From Ochromonas danica (lineage: Eukaryota > Sar > Chrysophyceae > Chromulinales > Chromulinaceae), in assembly GCA_015146655.1 (NCBI GenBank), contig VKHL01000066.1:62001-126000 (forward strand): a stretch of 64,000 nt of DNA, given 5' to 3'. Positions 10,901 through 21,867 of this stretch are shown one piece after another. Each line of letters starts with the position of its first letter. The stretch's first letter is position 1. Made by a program: the position numbers and the translations under genes. The notes beneath the pieces were generated by a model that saw nothing but the letters and a program-made list of their open reading frames with translations, was not told the DNA's origin and did not search any database.

Positions 10901-12920
10901 GGAAGACAAGAAGGAGGTAGAGAAGGAAGAAATTGCAGTCAAAGAGGAAAGCAAGGAGGAAATATCGGAGGAGTTGTCTGTCGATCCTCCTGTCCTTGCT
11001 CCGCCTCCGCCATCACTGTCACTCTCATCTTCCTCTGATGAGCTTGTGCCAAAAAGGGGACCAATCACCGCGGCCAGCGTGGAGTGCGAAGACGAGGAGG
11101 AGGACGAAGAGGAATTAATCGCACCTCCTGTTTACCACAAGATCAACAGTCTCACCAATAGCTATGATAAGGATGATGAAGCTTCTTCCCAACAACCCAG
11201 TCTTTCCGTGCTGTTACGCCGAGCTGTCAAACACCAACCATTGTCCAGCTCGTTGGCCTCTATCCATAACCTTCCTTTAGACACAACATGGCCTACACTC
11301 AACCATATTAACAACCTTGATGAATCGGCATGTGTGTATGATCTGAAACAACAATTGCTCGAGAGATCAAGTCGTCAATCAGAAGATAGCTTGTCGGTCT
11401 TGTCGAAGCGGTCGGTCTTTCTTCCCAACATCCGAAACAAACCAAAGCTACACCAATCAGCTCAAAAGACGAAGAAGATTGTGTTCAATAGCCATTACAA
11501 TCCCTTGCAAGATAAAGATGATGAAAGCTCTGTGGGTATGTCCTTAAGCAGCGCTTCGTGGTCTCAGGGCCGATTTAATATTGAAAGGTCTATCCAATCT
11601 GGAGAATTGTTCGGCTTATCACGTTTAACTAATGACAAAGACTCATTGAGTGGAAGCTGTGATCAAGAAGATGGTCTCTTTATCCAGTCAGTGAAGTATA
11701 TACAAAGGTTAGGTTACGTGCCCACAGTCGAGCTTCGAGGACTGCGTCCCCAACGGCGTCCTTGGGCTTATGCTGCCTATTGGCAACGACTTTTGCAAGA
11801 CTTCCTTGGCAGACACGTGATGAATATAGCTCATGGGATGGATAACACTCGCGAGACCACTCTTTCCCATCGTCCACCCTTCTACGTTCTCAGGAAGCTC
11901 CTGCGAACACTGCAGAAGGCCTTGTCGACTTCTACCACGATATATCCAGTTCCATCCACACATGATGATATCGCTGCGGCAAGAAGAGGAACCGTGCTTA
12001 CTGTAGAGGAGATGTTGTGTGCATTAGCAGAGACGAAGGAGAGTGTCGGGGAAGTTCTTTCTCGCCTCAATGATTCAGCAATGGGCTTTCTTTCTGAGAT
12101 TCAACTTGCATGCGGCTCCCTCAACGTTCGCTCAATCGTATGTGGCTTCCCTGGTGGCGCAGAGCTACTAGATCCCAATACATGGCTATCGAAAGAATTG
12201 GATATCCTGGAATTTGCTGCTTCAACTGAATCAAACAAATCATCTCCTACGTACGTCCTTGATAGTAGTATCCCCTCTTCGCCTGATGAAAGATCTCAAA
12301 CATGTGACGGAAGCGGTCTGCTTCATATCTCCGCAGCTGACGAAGACGACAACAATAGCACAATGTCACCTATTAGTGCTTTTGGCAATTCCTCTGACTC
12401 GTTGCTTTCTCTTCCTATCCCTGCTAATCAAGTTCTGCAGAAGTTGTCGAGGCCACCAACCTTGCCCAGTTTACGAGACCAGCATAAGTCTGTGTCCCAC
12501 TTGATTTATCCTCATCTTGACCTCGATCTCAGCTCTCCTCTTGTTCAGCATCGAGCAACGAAGGTATCATTGCCTGCTTCACCATCTACTGTTGGTGAGT
12601 CCGTTGGCAAAGATGGCCTACAAACACATTCTTCCAGACTTTCTCATCCGAACCTAAATCGAAAGTTTACTTTCAAGAAGTGGAGCTCTGGTAATCTTGG
12701 TGAAATCGATTCATCCTCCCACGCTCCTAGTCTGGACTCAAAGAAGTCATTTCGCGTCCACGATCAACTAGTGGACGATTTGTTGGAAGAGTATGCCAAT
12801 CAACCCGTGGTTGTGATGTCTCGAAAAGATGCTCTGCGAGCATTGCAAGAACAAAACGTGCTAAAGAGCAATAAGAAGTATTTGAAAGACCCTATCAAAC
12901 GTCGTTTGAAGGAGAACTAG
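7931..12920 (+). CDS. Large TPR and IQ-motif protein of unknown function
   Basis: Exons 7931-8167, 8240-8857, 8915-9163 and 9231-12920 (phase 0 at each join) give 1597 residues. Residues about 80-440 are alpha-helical with tetratricopeptide-like pairs, such as PDILFYMGVACKAANRLELA and WFRFAKACRRCGRLEDALLA. An IQ-like calmodulin-binding motif (LQAVARGVAFRFAWQR) follows near residue 440. A beta-rich stretch with C2-like spacing comes next, then an acidic helical region and a Glu/Lys and Ser-rich disordered zone (around 10860-11130), and a C-terminal helical segment ending KKYLKDPIKRRLKEN. No enzyme motif is visible. TPR plus IQ combinations occur in cilium or scaffold proteins of protists, but I cannot assign a role. 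The start is the first ATG that splices cleanly; the tRNA lies about 200 bp upstream. Confidence 0.7.
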
Positions 12921-13198
12921 TCCATTCAGAAGTGATGCATGGCATTTGAGGCACGCCTGAGTATTTGAATTTATTGTGTATAGAAATGCTATGTGTGTAA
13001 TCAGGTTGTTGCTGGTTTGTTTTGTGATGTTTTGAAGTTGTAAATCATGAAGTTGATTTTTGCGAATGCGAGAGAAACATCGCAGCTGAGAATTTGCCAG
13101 TCCAGGAATGTAGTAATAGAGAAAGAAAGAAATCAGTCCAGACCATAATGACGATCTTAGCTTATCATGAGTGACTTGGCGGTGAGTGGTGGTACCGT

Positions 13199-13637
13199 TT
13201 AGTAGTCTCCTCCTCCTCCTCCTCCACCACCGAACATGTCCATACCACCATCCAAAGCATCAACTTCCTCTTCCTTAGGCTTCTCAGGAGCCTTGGCAGC
13301 CTCAGCAGGAGCAGCTCCACCAGCAGCAGGGGCAGCACCTCCAGCAACTACAAATATGAGCAGTTCTTTAGTAATGAAAGAGGAACAAGCTAAAGGGAAA
13401 CTCACCAGCAACACCAGCGGAAGGACCAGCTAAGAATTTGTCAATACCGCCAGCCTTCTCAATGTAGGCGGCGAAGAGGGTGGGGTAGTAGGCAGGCACT
13501 TCGTTGCCTGACTCCTGAACAACCTTGCCGATGTTCTCAGCAGATTTTTCAAGTCCGCTGTCGTGCAACAGCAAAGTCGCAAGACTGGTAACAAGTTGGT
13601 CCTTATCGGCACCGCTGACCTGGAAGCTAAGAGGCAT
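13199..13637 (-). CDS. RPLP1: 60S acidic ribosomal protein P1
   Basis: 126-residue stalk protein in exons 13637-13406 and 13347-13199. The N-terminal dimerisation region (about 15-75) has LATLLLHDSGLEKSAENIGK and YYPTLFAAYIEKAGGIDKFL, in the usual P1 layout. An Ala/Gly/Pro hinge (GGAAPAAGGAAPAEAAKAP) and an acidic patch KPKEEEVD follow. P1/P2 dimers form the lateral stalk that recruits elongation factors. The extreme C-terminus is MDMFGGGGGGGGDY rather than the almost universal SDDDMGFGLFD. The MDMF core aligns with MGFG, but the tail is replaced by a glycine run. The intron sits exactly between the dimerisation domain and the hinge, with phase 1 on both sides. Confidence 0.93.
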
Positions 13638-13781
13638 GGTTGTCACACAAGATGATTTACTCTGAAGAGTGGCGACTGGAGCGCACCACAAATTCCACAC
13701 CATTACAACTTGCGAGGGATGAAACAGACAGTTAACTTGACATTAACTTAACTGGGATTAATGTGGATGGTTAATTGCACT

Positions 13782-16700
13782 CTATTTACTCCTACCCATT
13801 AGTACCGTCTCATTAGCAAGAACTTGGAAACCGGCACCGACGGCTTTGGTGATGACACCGACCTGGTCAACAAGAAGAAGTAAATGTCACTCACAGTCAA
13901 GTTGAAAGTAGACATACAAGACATCGGACACGCTCTCACCTCAGAAACATCGGAGGCGGCAGCCAAATCATTTGCTCCCGTGTATCGACTAAAAGCAACG
14001 GAAAGCACTTGGTCCATGAGCCCCATCACTGTCTGAACGTCCTTTAAGACATGCGAAGCCACCTACGTGCAATACGGGCTCGTCACCACAAGATAGACGG
14101 GAAGAATAAATGATCTCCCTGTACCTGCTTCAGGAAAGCCACCTGAGCTTGCAATTGCAGATAGTCGTTGACAGACAAAGTCATCGTTCTCAGGCTCTCT
14201 ATCATGGTCTTGAAGACAGCCTAATCGATCCACAAAGTTAAGCGGTTAGTTTAAACTGGAACAGGAATATCAAGCAGAGCTCCTTTCTCACCTTCAACAT
14301 GCTGCCAACAAGTGCATCGACTGTGGCATCAGCTTTGAGGCGCTCAAATACTCTCACTCTACGACTAAAGAGTCGATCCATATCCAGTTGTAACGTCAGA
14401 CTCTGATTGGCAAGTCCTGAAATCTGTCCCTGGCCAGCTGAAACCACACTGTGTCGCATCGCAGCACGCCGAAGTAAGTCACGATCCACGTTAACATTCT
14501 TGGATGAAGGCAGCGGCTCCATGAAGATCAAAATGCAATATAAAGTAAAACTATCCAAGAATTTAGCAATTTCAATCATCTCGTCATTTAGCTCAATAGT
14601 GATTGTTGAATAGTCAATATTTCCATCAGTAGTGTGGGACGATGGCGCTTGACTGGAAGCTGCATAAAGGTGTGACTGCGCGATTTCCACCTTCTTTGTC
14701 ACAATGACACGGTTCGACTCCAAGAAAGTGTTGGTGAACATCTTCGTCAACCACCCTATTTTCTGGCTAAACTCACCCTAATAGAGTCGCACAACAAGCA
14801 ATCAGCAAAACGTCTTTTACTTCATCGACCCTTCACCATTATTGTTGGGAGGGAGTCTACTACCTGTTTCTGTGCCAGCGAGACCTTCGCATCAGATGGG
14901 AAACCTTGACGATCGAGCTCTTCGGTCATCGAGTTAGTTAGAAGAGGAGAGAGTTTTCGCAATATTCCTGCAAACAAAAGCTCGAGAATACAAACCATTG
15001 TTGTGCTGCCCTCTGTACAAGAAAAATGTGAACAAACAAAACCCAGAGAGGGATGGATTGCGAGTCCTACCTCCTCCATCCTTTTCGTAGGTTGGCAAAG
15101 CAAATATCTCGTTTACATCTTCCTCTTCGTCTTTGTTGTCCTCCAAAGCCATGCGACTTTCATAAGCTTCCTCGCTTACTTTGATGGAGACCGCAGCTAA
15201 TAAGCGATGACCCAAGGCTTCAACAAAGTTATCACAAAGCCTTGACTCAAGCTCTTGACAGTCTTCTTGAATTGCAACCAAAATATCAGCAACTGGCTTC
15301 ACGTAACGAGCCATCTCAGAAAAGGACTGCAGCGCCTGATTGGTAAGAAGAGTTACTATCTTCTTTGCTATGCCTATGCTACGCGATATGTCCAGGTGCA
15401 ATCCTTGTGAGTTGTTTTCTGTTGAACTGTCGTCAACGCTAAAGTGCTTCCAGTCGCCCAACACTTCAATCTTAGGGAGCCATTGAATCACACTCTTGAT
15501 ATAAGAATCGATTATTTTCTCCTGTAATGTACGATTGTTGGCGTAAAGCTGAGCCAAGAGTACATCAGCGAAGCCTTTTGCATGGGACCGCATTTGCTTC
15601 GCAGCGCTTGAGTGACCGTGCTTGTGCGTTGGAAGGCACTCGCTTTGAGTACTGTCGAGATACATTACGTCTAGTATTGATTGACGAGCCAATAACAACC
15701 ACGAGTTTCGTTCCTCTTCAACGGCAAACCGATTAACTGAGGAATCCTCCTTCCGCTCAGCATCGTTTGGAGAAGAGAAATGCCCACTACCTCTCGCCGT
15801 ATCAACAATTACTTCGATTGCAGACAAATCTTCATCGAAAGATGGATCCGAAAGATCTGAATGATCGAAGTCCACTGAGATAGGAACCATATCGAAAAAC
15901 GCAAAGAACCTCTCAAAAGCCCTCACAAAGCTCTTTTGGTAATCTCCCATGACAGCGTCAATCATAGCAGACAGCGCTTTAAAGCTACTTTTCATCTCGT
16001 CGTGATCGCTACGGTCGCAGTGCAGGGCACGAACTCCTCTGCAAGCTTCGATGAGCCCCACAACCAAAGACTGGTGAAATTGCCGCGCAGCGGAAAGTTG
16101 TGCAGGCAGATCTGAAACATAATTATGCATTGTTATTCACTGACAGAGGATAAGAATTTGGGTCGCAGACCTTCAAAACGAGCAATTGCTACTGCTTGAC
16201 CTTTGCTGAACTGATCGATCATCTTCAGCGATCTATTTCGATGAGCATCTAACAGCTTGCTAAGTACTTTCTCTCGAGGCGCCTTCATCATGCGAAGTAC
16301 TTCTACATATTGAGTTAGCTAAACAGTAGAAAGAAGTGAGTGTCGCTGGAAGAGAGCCTCAAAGCGTGCAGCGGAGTTAGCTGGGCCTACCTTCACCGCT
16401 TCGAGAGATACGTCGCCCATAAGATCAATCACTTTGCTAGTAAGATCGGCCATCATTTGCTCTGTGCGCTCCTGAAGTTAACCACAATCCAACTAATTAC
16501 AATGCTTCGCGGAAGGAGTGGAAGACATGTAACTCAACCTTGATGTTCTTGAAAGATAGCACGTGCGAATGTCTGGTGAGAACTGAGATGGACTTATTAT
16601 ATAATTCAACCGCGTCCTTGTACAACTTGCTGTCGATCATGACTGCCAGTTTCTCGGGAAGCTCGCTGAGAAAATCGAGTCTATCTAGAAGGCGTCTCAC

Positions 16701-17471
16701 TCGAACCAACTTGTCCACCTGCGAGGTGTTCAAGAGTCCTCTCTGAGAATGTTTGTTGAGTAAAGAAGGATACTAATCGCTACTACCTGTTGACGCTTCA
16801 CTTCAAAAATGCCATCCAGTTCACAGGAGGTGAGAGCCACGACTTTCATCTTGTCCCTAATATGCCACACAGGCAGAAAAATGGTGATAACGCAAAGAAG
16901 ACAAGCAGATTGGAGCCACTTGTTACCGAAGAGAGTTCATGTCATTGTCCATGGCGAAGACATCAGTTTTCATCTCTTTGATGGTCTCTGTGGCAGTGAT
17001 GAATTTGTTGTAGTTGTCGTAAACCAGCTTCTGCATCTCTCCATCAAGATTCTACACAGCTCTCATAAGATTTTCATGCAGTAACCACCTAGATATTATT
17101 ACACAGACTTACTCGGATCTCATGCACTAAATTTGCGTCTTTAGCCACCAAGCCCTCCACCATTTCGTTTTGGAGAATGCTCTGCAGGTCAGCAGTGATG
17201 TGATTAGCAAGGGCTGAAAGTATCATGTTATCCCATATTGACCTACCCTGCAGTATTCATCCGCGTTGAAGTTATGGTCATCAATTGTTCCTCTTGCTGA
17301 GACTTCTGAGGGTGCGGAGGCCTCGATCCCATAGTAGGAGGCGAAGAGGGACATCATCGGAGCACTTGCCTTGCCCTCCTCCTCCTCCTCCTCTCCACTG
17401 AATCCTTCATCATCATCATCATTATCATCCTCGTCGTCATGTGCACCTGAAGAAGAGGAGTACTTGCTCAT
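13782..17471 (-). CDS. VPS51: GARP/EARP tethering complex subunit Vps51
   Basis: Thirteen exons: 17471-17247, 17181-17113, 17051-16927, 16856-16787, 16742-16539, 16471-16391, 16318-16171, 16111-15071, 15012-14864, 14777-14292, 14220-14125, 14062-13940, 13862-13782. They splice in phase to 965 residues. The N-terminus is acidic and Ser-rich, then DDHNFNADEYCR and the Vps51 signature LVHEIRNLDGEMQKLVYDN followed by YNKFITATETIKEMK. Next comes LVRVRRLLDRLDFLSELPEK and the helical-rod segment DAVELYNKSISVLTRHSHVL, as in animal ANG2/Vps51. The rest is helical CATCHR-type rod. Vps51 bridges the Vps52/53/54 (GARP) or Vps50 (EARP) rods to SNAREs for endosome-to-Golgi return. The short exon 2 acceptor was chosen because only it restores the colinear family alignment. 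Confidence 0.92.
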
Positions 17472-18268
17472 CCTGACTCAATAAATCTTGGATTTAGTGA
17501 AGGAAGCTTCGCGCGCAAGCAACAATCGACTTTTTGACCATAAAACGGGTTTAGGAAAACCACCGTACTGCTTATCTCGACACAGAGTTCCTGGAGTTGG
17601 TTATTTGCGCCTATTTAATCGCCCGCAGACCTCTTAGTGTGGACCCCATAGATATATTGGAAACACATTTCCAACATATCTCCAGTTTTCCACAATCGAC
17701 ATCCATCCGCCAGCGACCCCTGTCGTTTTATTCACGGGTTTTTGGCGTTTTTCTCGTTCTTTTCCCGCTTTTTGAATCTTCTTCAAATCAGAATGGATTG
17801 CTCATCAAATTTCACGTCGATTGAACCAAGGGTCTCATATAGAACTCTTCTTCCTTTGCGAAGAATAACACCGCCTTCAAAGGTTAGTTGCACCTTCTTT
17901 TTATCTCGACCTCGAGATACATTTCTCCACCATCTTGAAAAATTGTTGGAACAAACCTGTCAAACATGAATCAAACAAGCCTTTCGCTTGCAAGGATAAC
18001 TAAAAACGAAAAAGCAAGCCTTCGCTTGCTTGGTGCGTTTTTCAAGGATTATCTTAACGTAACCAGAGGAAAATGCAATCTTTCCGGATTGTTTCGTTGT
18101 ATGCCCACATTTCCGTTCTTTCGGTTAAAGTCTTTGGTGATGCTTCTTTGTCTAAAGGACGTGGAAGATCAATCATGTCCGTCAAACGAGTCATGGAGAT
18201 AGATGGATACGACAAGTTAACCAAGTTATTTAATTGACTGCAAAGCGAACAGGCTTTCCATGGTTATT
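17472..18268. other. Gene-poor DNA left of the transposon
   Basis: About 800 bp upstream of the Vps51 start. It contains short palindromes such as ATATTGGAAA...TTTCCAACATAT (around 17655-17680) and a perfect small hairpin AAGCAAGC-CTTC-GCTTGCTT near 18012. The open frames here are short and show no recognisable domain. The first few hundred bases should hold the Vps51 promoter. Confidence 0.4.
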
Positions 18269-18426
18269 AGAGTGTTCCCGATTTGTCCGTCCGGCGGACA
18301 AAACCCTGTGAAGTTAAACTGGTTGTCCGGTCCTCTTGTTTGTGTTCCCGCTTTTGTCTTTTTTGTCATTTTTTGAAATTTTAAAAAAAGAGTGAAGAGA
18401 GAGACCTAGTTCCATTTCTTTCAACA

Positions 18427-18765
18427 ATGAGTTCAGTTGAGCAAGGAACATCGCAAACAAGTTCTACACCACCCCAAAAGAAAAAAATCAATTGGGCTCC
18501 ACAATTGGAGCAGGCTTTAGCAGCTTCCACATTGAAGTTTGAAGCGTTCAAGAGGACTGCTCGTCCATTCGACGAGAAATGGGGCGATGTAGCCTTTGAT
18601 CTCAATACATCAGAGAGCCTCCAATCATTCCTAACCCAGGAAGGAATGATTGATGCTGAGGATGCGAAGAGAAAATTCCTTCGCATGAAACAAATGGTAA
18701 ACAAAAAGTATGCTTTGGAAGCAGAAGGCGCCAATCTGTCTGAGTTGCCCGAAAACATCGAATAG
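18427..18765 (+). CDS. Myb/SANT-like DNA-binding protein of the Harbinger element
   Basis: 112 residues starting 158 bp inside the left end of the transposon. After a Ser/Thr/Lys-rich start (QKKKINWAPQLEQALAAS), it shows a trihelical Myb-like pattern: WAPQLEQAL, then FEAFKRTARPFDEKWGDVA, then EDAKRKFLRMKQMVNKKYA. PIF/Harbinger elements usually carry such a second protein, which helps import the transposase and bind the ends. The frame is intact from start to stop. It could also be a family-specific ORF without this role; the domain call rests on pattern only. Confidence 0.6.
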   Translation: MSSVEQGTSQTSSTPPQKKKINWAPQLEQALAASTLKFEAFKRTARPFDEKWGDVAFDLNTSESLQSFLTQEGMIDAEDAKRKFLRMKQMVNKKYALEAEGANLSELPENIE

Positions 18766-18855
18766 ACAGAAAAAACGATCGTTGATATGATCGTCAAGAG
18801 TTGGAATTAATTGAGTTGGAAGCGGAGGAAAAGAAGTGGTGTGATGATGTTGTGT

Positions 18856-18902
18856 TATTTGATGTTATGTTATGTTATGTTATGTTAGGGTTAGGTTAAA
18901 AA

Positions 18903-18935
<33 letters not shown>
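18856..18935. repeat. TTATG and ATG microsatellites inside the transposon
   Basis: A run of TTATG pentamers passes into TTAGGGTTAGGTT, followed by about eleven copies of ATG/GAT. The trinucleotide run makes the poly-Ser tract at the end of the transposase fragment read on the minus strand. Confidence 0.8.
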
Positions 18936-18937
<2 letters not shown>

Positions 18938-19218
18938 GTTAAACCATTGACAACAATTTGCTTAATTCCTTGTACTGTCCACTCTTCGAGAGTTGGAGGG
19001 ATTGCATGAAAGTACTCAGAAGTGTTGCATCCGTTCATGGTGACGAAAGCATTTCGCAATAGCATTGCCACAAAGTACATTCTTGCGACTGGCGTGCGGA
19101 TCTTCAAAAGCTTTTTGTAGTCGACAAGAGCCCAGAACGTTCCGACATTCCCATAATCCCATTCAATAACCTCTCTGCACGATGATATGGACTTGTTTTC
19201 CAACACTTGACGAGGCAA
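18880..19218 (-). pseudogene. Harbinger-type DDE transposase, C-terminal fragment
   Basis: 112-codon open frame on the minus strand. REVIEWDYGNVGTFWALVDY and KLLKIRTPVARMYFVAMLLR match the C-terminal end of the PIF/Harbinger nuclease domain (DDE_Tnp_4), where the third acidic residue sits near a WxFGx-type motif and a helix LL-R-N-A follows. NTSEYFHAIPPTLEEW then leads into a microsatellite-encoded serine run. The catalytic N-terminal two thirds are absent. A further minus-strand frame at 19257-19502 reads out of the right terminal repeat and may be the remains of the transposase N-terminus; the region joining them seems deleted. Confidence 0.65.
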
Positions 19219-19508
19219 GGTAGGATCGATTTATCTACTCTTGACGTAGAGTCTCTTCAGTTGCTGTCTGTTTCTGAATCGAAAGGAATCTCCTCGGAAT
19301 CAATAGTCCTTCGCATTCTCAGGTATCGAGGCAGCGGCCCAACGAGTAAATGGTGATCAACAAAAGCAATCGAGCGGTACTTCAAGCAGAGCTCCACCAA
19401 AATGACCTTTAGCTTGGAGAGGTTGTCCGACGGACAGACAACTTTTTGAATTTTTGTGAAGTTAAAGCCATTTTGTCCGCCGGGCGGACAAATCGGGAAC
19501 ACTCTATT

Positions 19509-21867
19509 AGTAGTTAGTATAGCTGCTAGCCAGCTATCTCTCTAACTCTCCTGTCTGAGTTGATCCTGTCGATAGATGGCGTGGATTACAATAAGAGATT
19601 ATAGGATTGAGAAAAACTTGGGTGGTGGTTATGAAGTACTGAGGAGCTAGTAGCTACATGCTATCATTTTCATAACATCGTAAATCAATCTTTTACCTAC
19701 TGTGAATATACAAATCAACCTCTTGCCCGAGCTGCGAATAATAGTGAGTAAGTAGTGAGTGAGTGAGATTGTCACTTAGATATCTTTACCTATGTTGACG
19801 TTATTTGGGCCAACTGACAGATACTCAAACAATAGTAATAATAACAACAACAAGTTAACTGTCTAAAATAATGATCACTGTGCAATGATGATGGAAAGGG
19901 AAGGGCGAACAAGGATTCTTCCTTTTAAACGCACTGATGAATGCTCCTTAAAGAGGAATTAAAATGGAGAATGTGCAGTTGCGGCCATGATGGCACCGGA
20001 TACCACCACCACTCTTTCCCGATTGTGGAACAGTATTCATGGTACACACCCTTTTGCTGACCCTACCGTACGATGGACTCCTGTGGAGCATTCCATCAAC
20101 CAACCGAAAGGCAGGCAGGCAGGCTTAGTTATGTATGTTAACTGGTGTTATCACACTGTTATCTTCTAAAAACTGTCTTAAGCCACGATAGAGAAATTAT
20201 TCCGTTTGTAGCAAGCCATCGCTTACGAGTTGTACTTCGCTACAATAGGAACAATATCCCTAACCCAGGGCTTTTGGATAGTCGGGTTGAAAAAGGTTGT
20301 ACAGAGGTCGTTGGCGGTCGGCAGATCTTGTGTATGAACTTGATAGCGTCTTCGCCCAGACATCCAGTGGCCTCCAGATTGAAGGTATAGTACTGTTGTG
20401 GGGTCACTTGTAATATATCCGTCTTGTGCTCTGTTATTAGAGAGGTACCAACCGTCTCAGACAAGTTAAGTGCAGCACGATGAGACAAGTTAAGGTAGCA
20501 CTTATTTATAGAGCAATTTTGTTTAAAATGCTCATTTCTTTGTTGTGAATTTCCCCTGCTGTCTTCTTATGCTGCTCTTTGGCAGCAGCATAATTGGAAA
20601 TATGCGGTTAGGATTTGGCTAACCCTCCCTAACCCTGACACTTTTGACCATTATTTGTACAATTTTTAGGACGTTGCACTCAGAAGCAATAATCAAACCG
20701 ACATTTCACCGATCGATGGATGATATACGCACATGCTCCCGTCGTTCCAAACCAATTTTTGCCTTGCACTGATGGATTATTTTATTTGGGGCGTGCACTT
20801 GCTCCATCAGATAGGGGGTCCTTAGAGGTGTGAAAGTCAGCTTCACAAATTCCCAATATTGGCAATGTTTTGAAGTTAATTATTAACTGTTGCTCCACGA
20901 GTTCGACCTCCTGCGTTAGGGAGGGTTAGGGTTAGGGTTAGTGCTTGCATGCAGAAGAGTGCTTTTTCTGCAAGCTTTCTATTTTGAAGAGTTCACAACC
21001 TTTCGAAGCTCTTCCATGCAACCACTGAAACTCATAAAAATTCCCCGTCTGGACATCTCGCTATGACCTTCGTCTCCTTTTCCGCATCGAATTCATTCTT
21101 ATGACACAGGACAGAAGAAACCAGAACCACATAGCTGCCATGCATGTTCTTTCTGTGAATACAACAATTATGACTTAATTTGCTTCAATCTTCCGCATGT
21201 GTGTACCATGTGGCACCAAAAAAGAGTACTCCAAACATGTGCATTGTTCCACGAAAGTCGGCGTGTTTGGTGTTCTATGGTGGTTGCCTGCTTCAAGTAT
21301 TCAGCAAAATGACAAAAATACTGAAACACAATATACGAATGCTGTAAAATACGGTTGGTTTGCGTGGGTACGTCCGTTAATCTCTTAATCCTGATTCTAC
21401 TACAGCCTGCGATGGTTGAGTATGTGCTCAATTTGAGCTACCTTCCGAATTCACAGGTTTTGTTAATTTTGTAGTGACGTTTTTTTGTACAGGTCACAGG
21501 TCGGCGAACTCGACTTCATATATATACATAACAATCGACAGACACCGGATTGTGGTGATGGTCAGATCAAAGAAAGAGAAGGACGTGCGCAGAGAACGTT
21601 CATCAACCTATTTTTGCAGATGACCTCGTGACATTGAGAGATATATATATATATGCAGGAGAATAGGCCGATGATGGAAGGGCGGTGGATTAAGTGTCTG
21701 GAATTTGATCTTCTTGCCTCGTCGCTAACCCCCGCCACGGGTTGGTTGATGTAAAAAAGTTTTACCTTCGCGAGGAATGCGACTGAGTCAAAAGTGGCAC
21801 GCGAGAAATAAATAAAAGCAGAAGTTATTCGTGACATAATCAAAATACTCTAACACTCATCTAACAA
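19509..21867. other. Gene-poor spacer with telomere-like tracts
   Basis: About 2.4 kb without a convincing gene. It holds several short open frames (for example 20240-20488 on the minus strand, with TFNLEATGCLGEDAIKFIHK) that match nothing I recognise, an AT dinucleotide run near 21643, and TTAGGG/CCCTAA-like tracts at 20619-20633 and 20915-20941. The right end should carry the terminator of the LRR-Tudor gene. Confidence 0.45.
20619..20941. repeat. Inverted pair of telomere-like repeats about 320 bp apart
   Basis: CTAACCCTCCCTAAC (20619-20633) is repeated in inverse orientation as GTTAGGGAGGGTTAG (20915-20929), the latter extended by two further GGTTAG units. The pair could be the ends of a small MITE-like element or two interstitial telomeric insertions. 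I see no clear target duplication. Confidence 0.5.

Larger units (their letters stand above)
18269..19505 (+). mobile_element. PIF/Harbinger DNA transposon, internally deleted
   Basis: A 1237-bp element with 35-bp terminal inverted repeats differing at one base; the outer end reads AGAGTGTTCCCGATTTGTCC. Each repeat contains its own inner palindrome (TTTGTCCG...CGGACAAA). It is flanked by a 3-bp direct duplication ATT (18266-18268 and 19506-19508), the length typical of PIF/Harbinger. Inside are a Myb/SANT-like ORF on the plus strand and the C-terminal part of a DDE transposase on the minus strand, the two-gene layout of this superfamily. The transposase core with its first two catalytic acidic residues is missing, so the copy cannot move by itself. 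Confidence 0.82.

Noticed and set aside
17742-18202. Short plus-strand frames upstream of the transposon
   Set aside because: They lack recognisable domains and splice partners, and composition resembles the surrounding non-coding DNA.
20240-20488. 82-residue minus-strand frame in the gene-poor island
   Set aside because: It looks somewhat protein-like, but I could not match it to a family or find flanking exons; not called as a gene.
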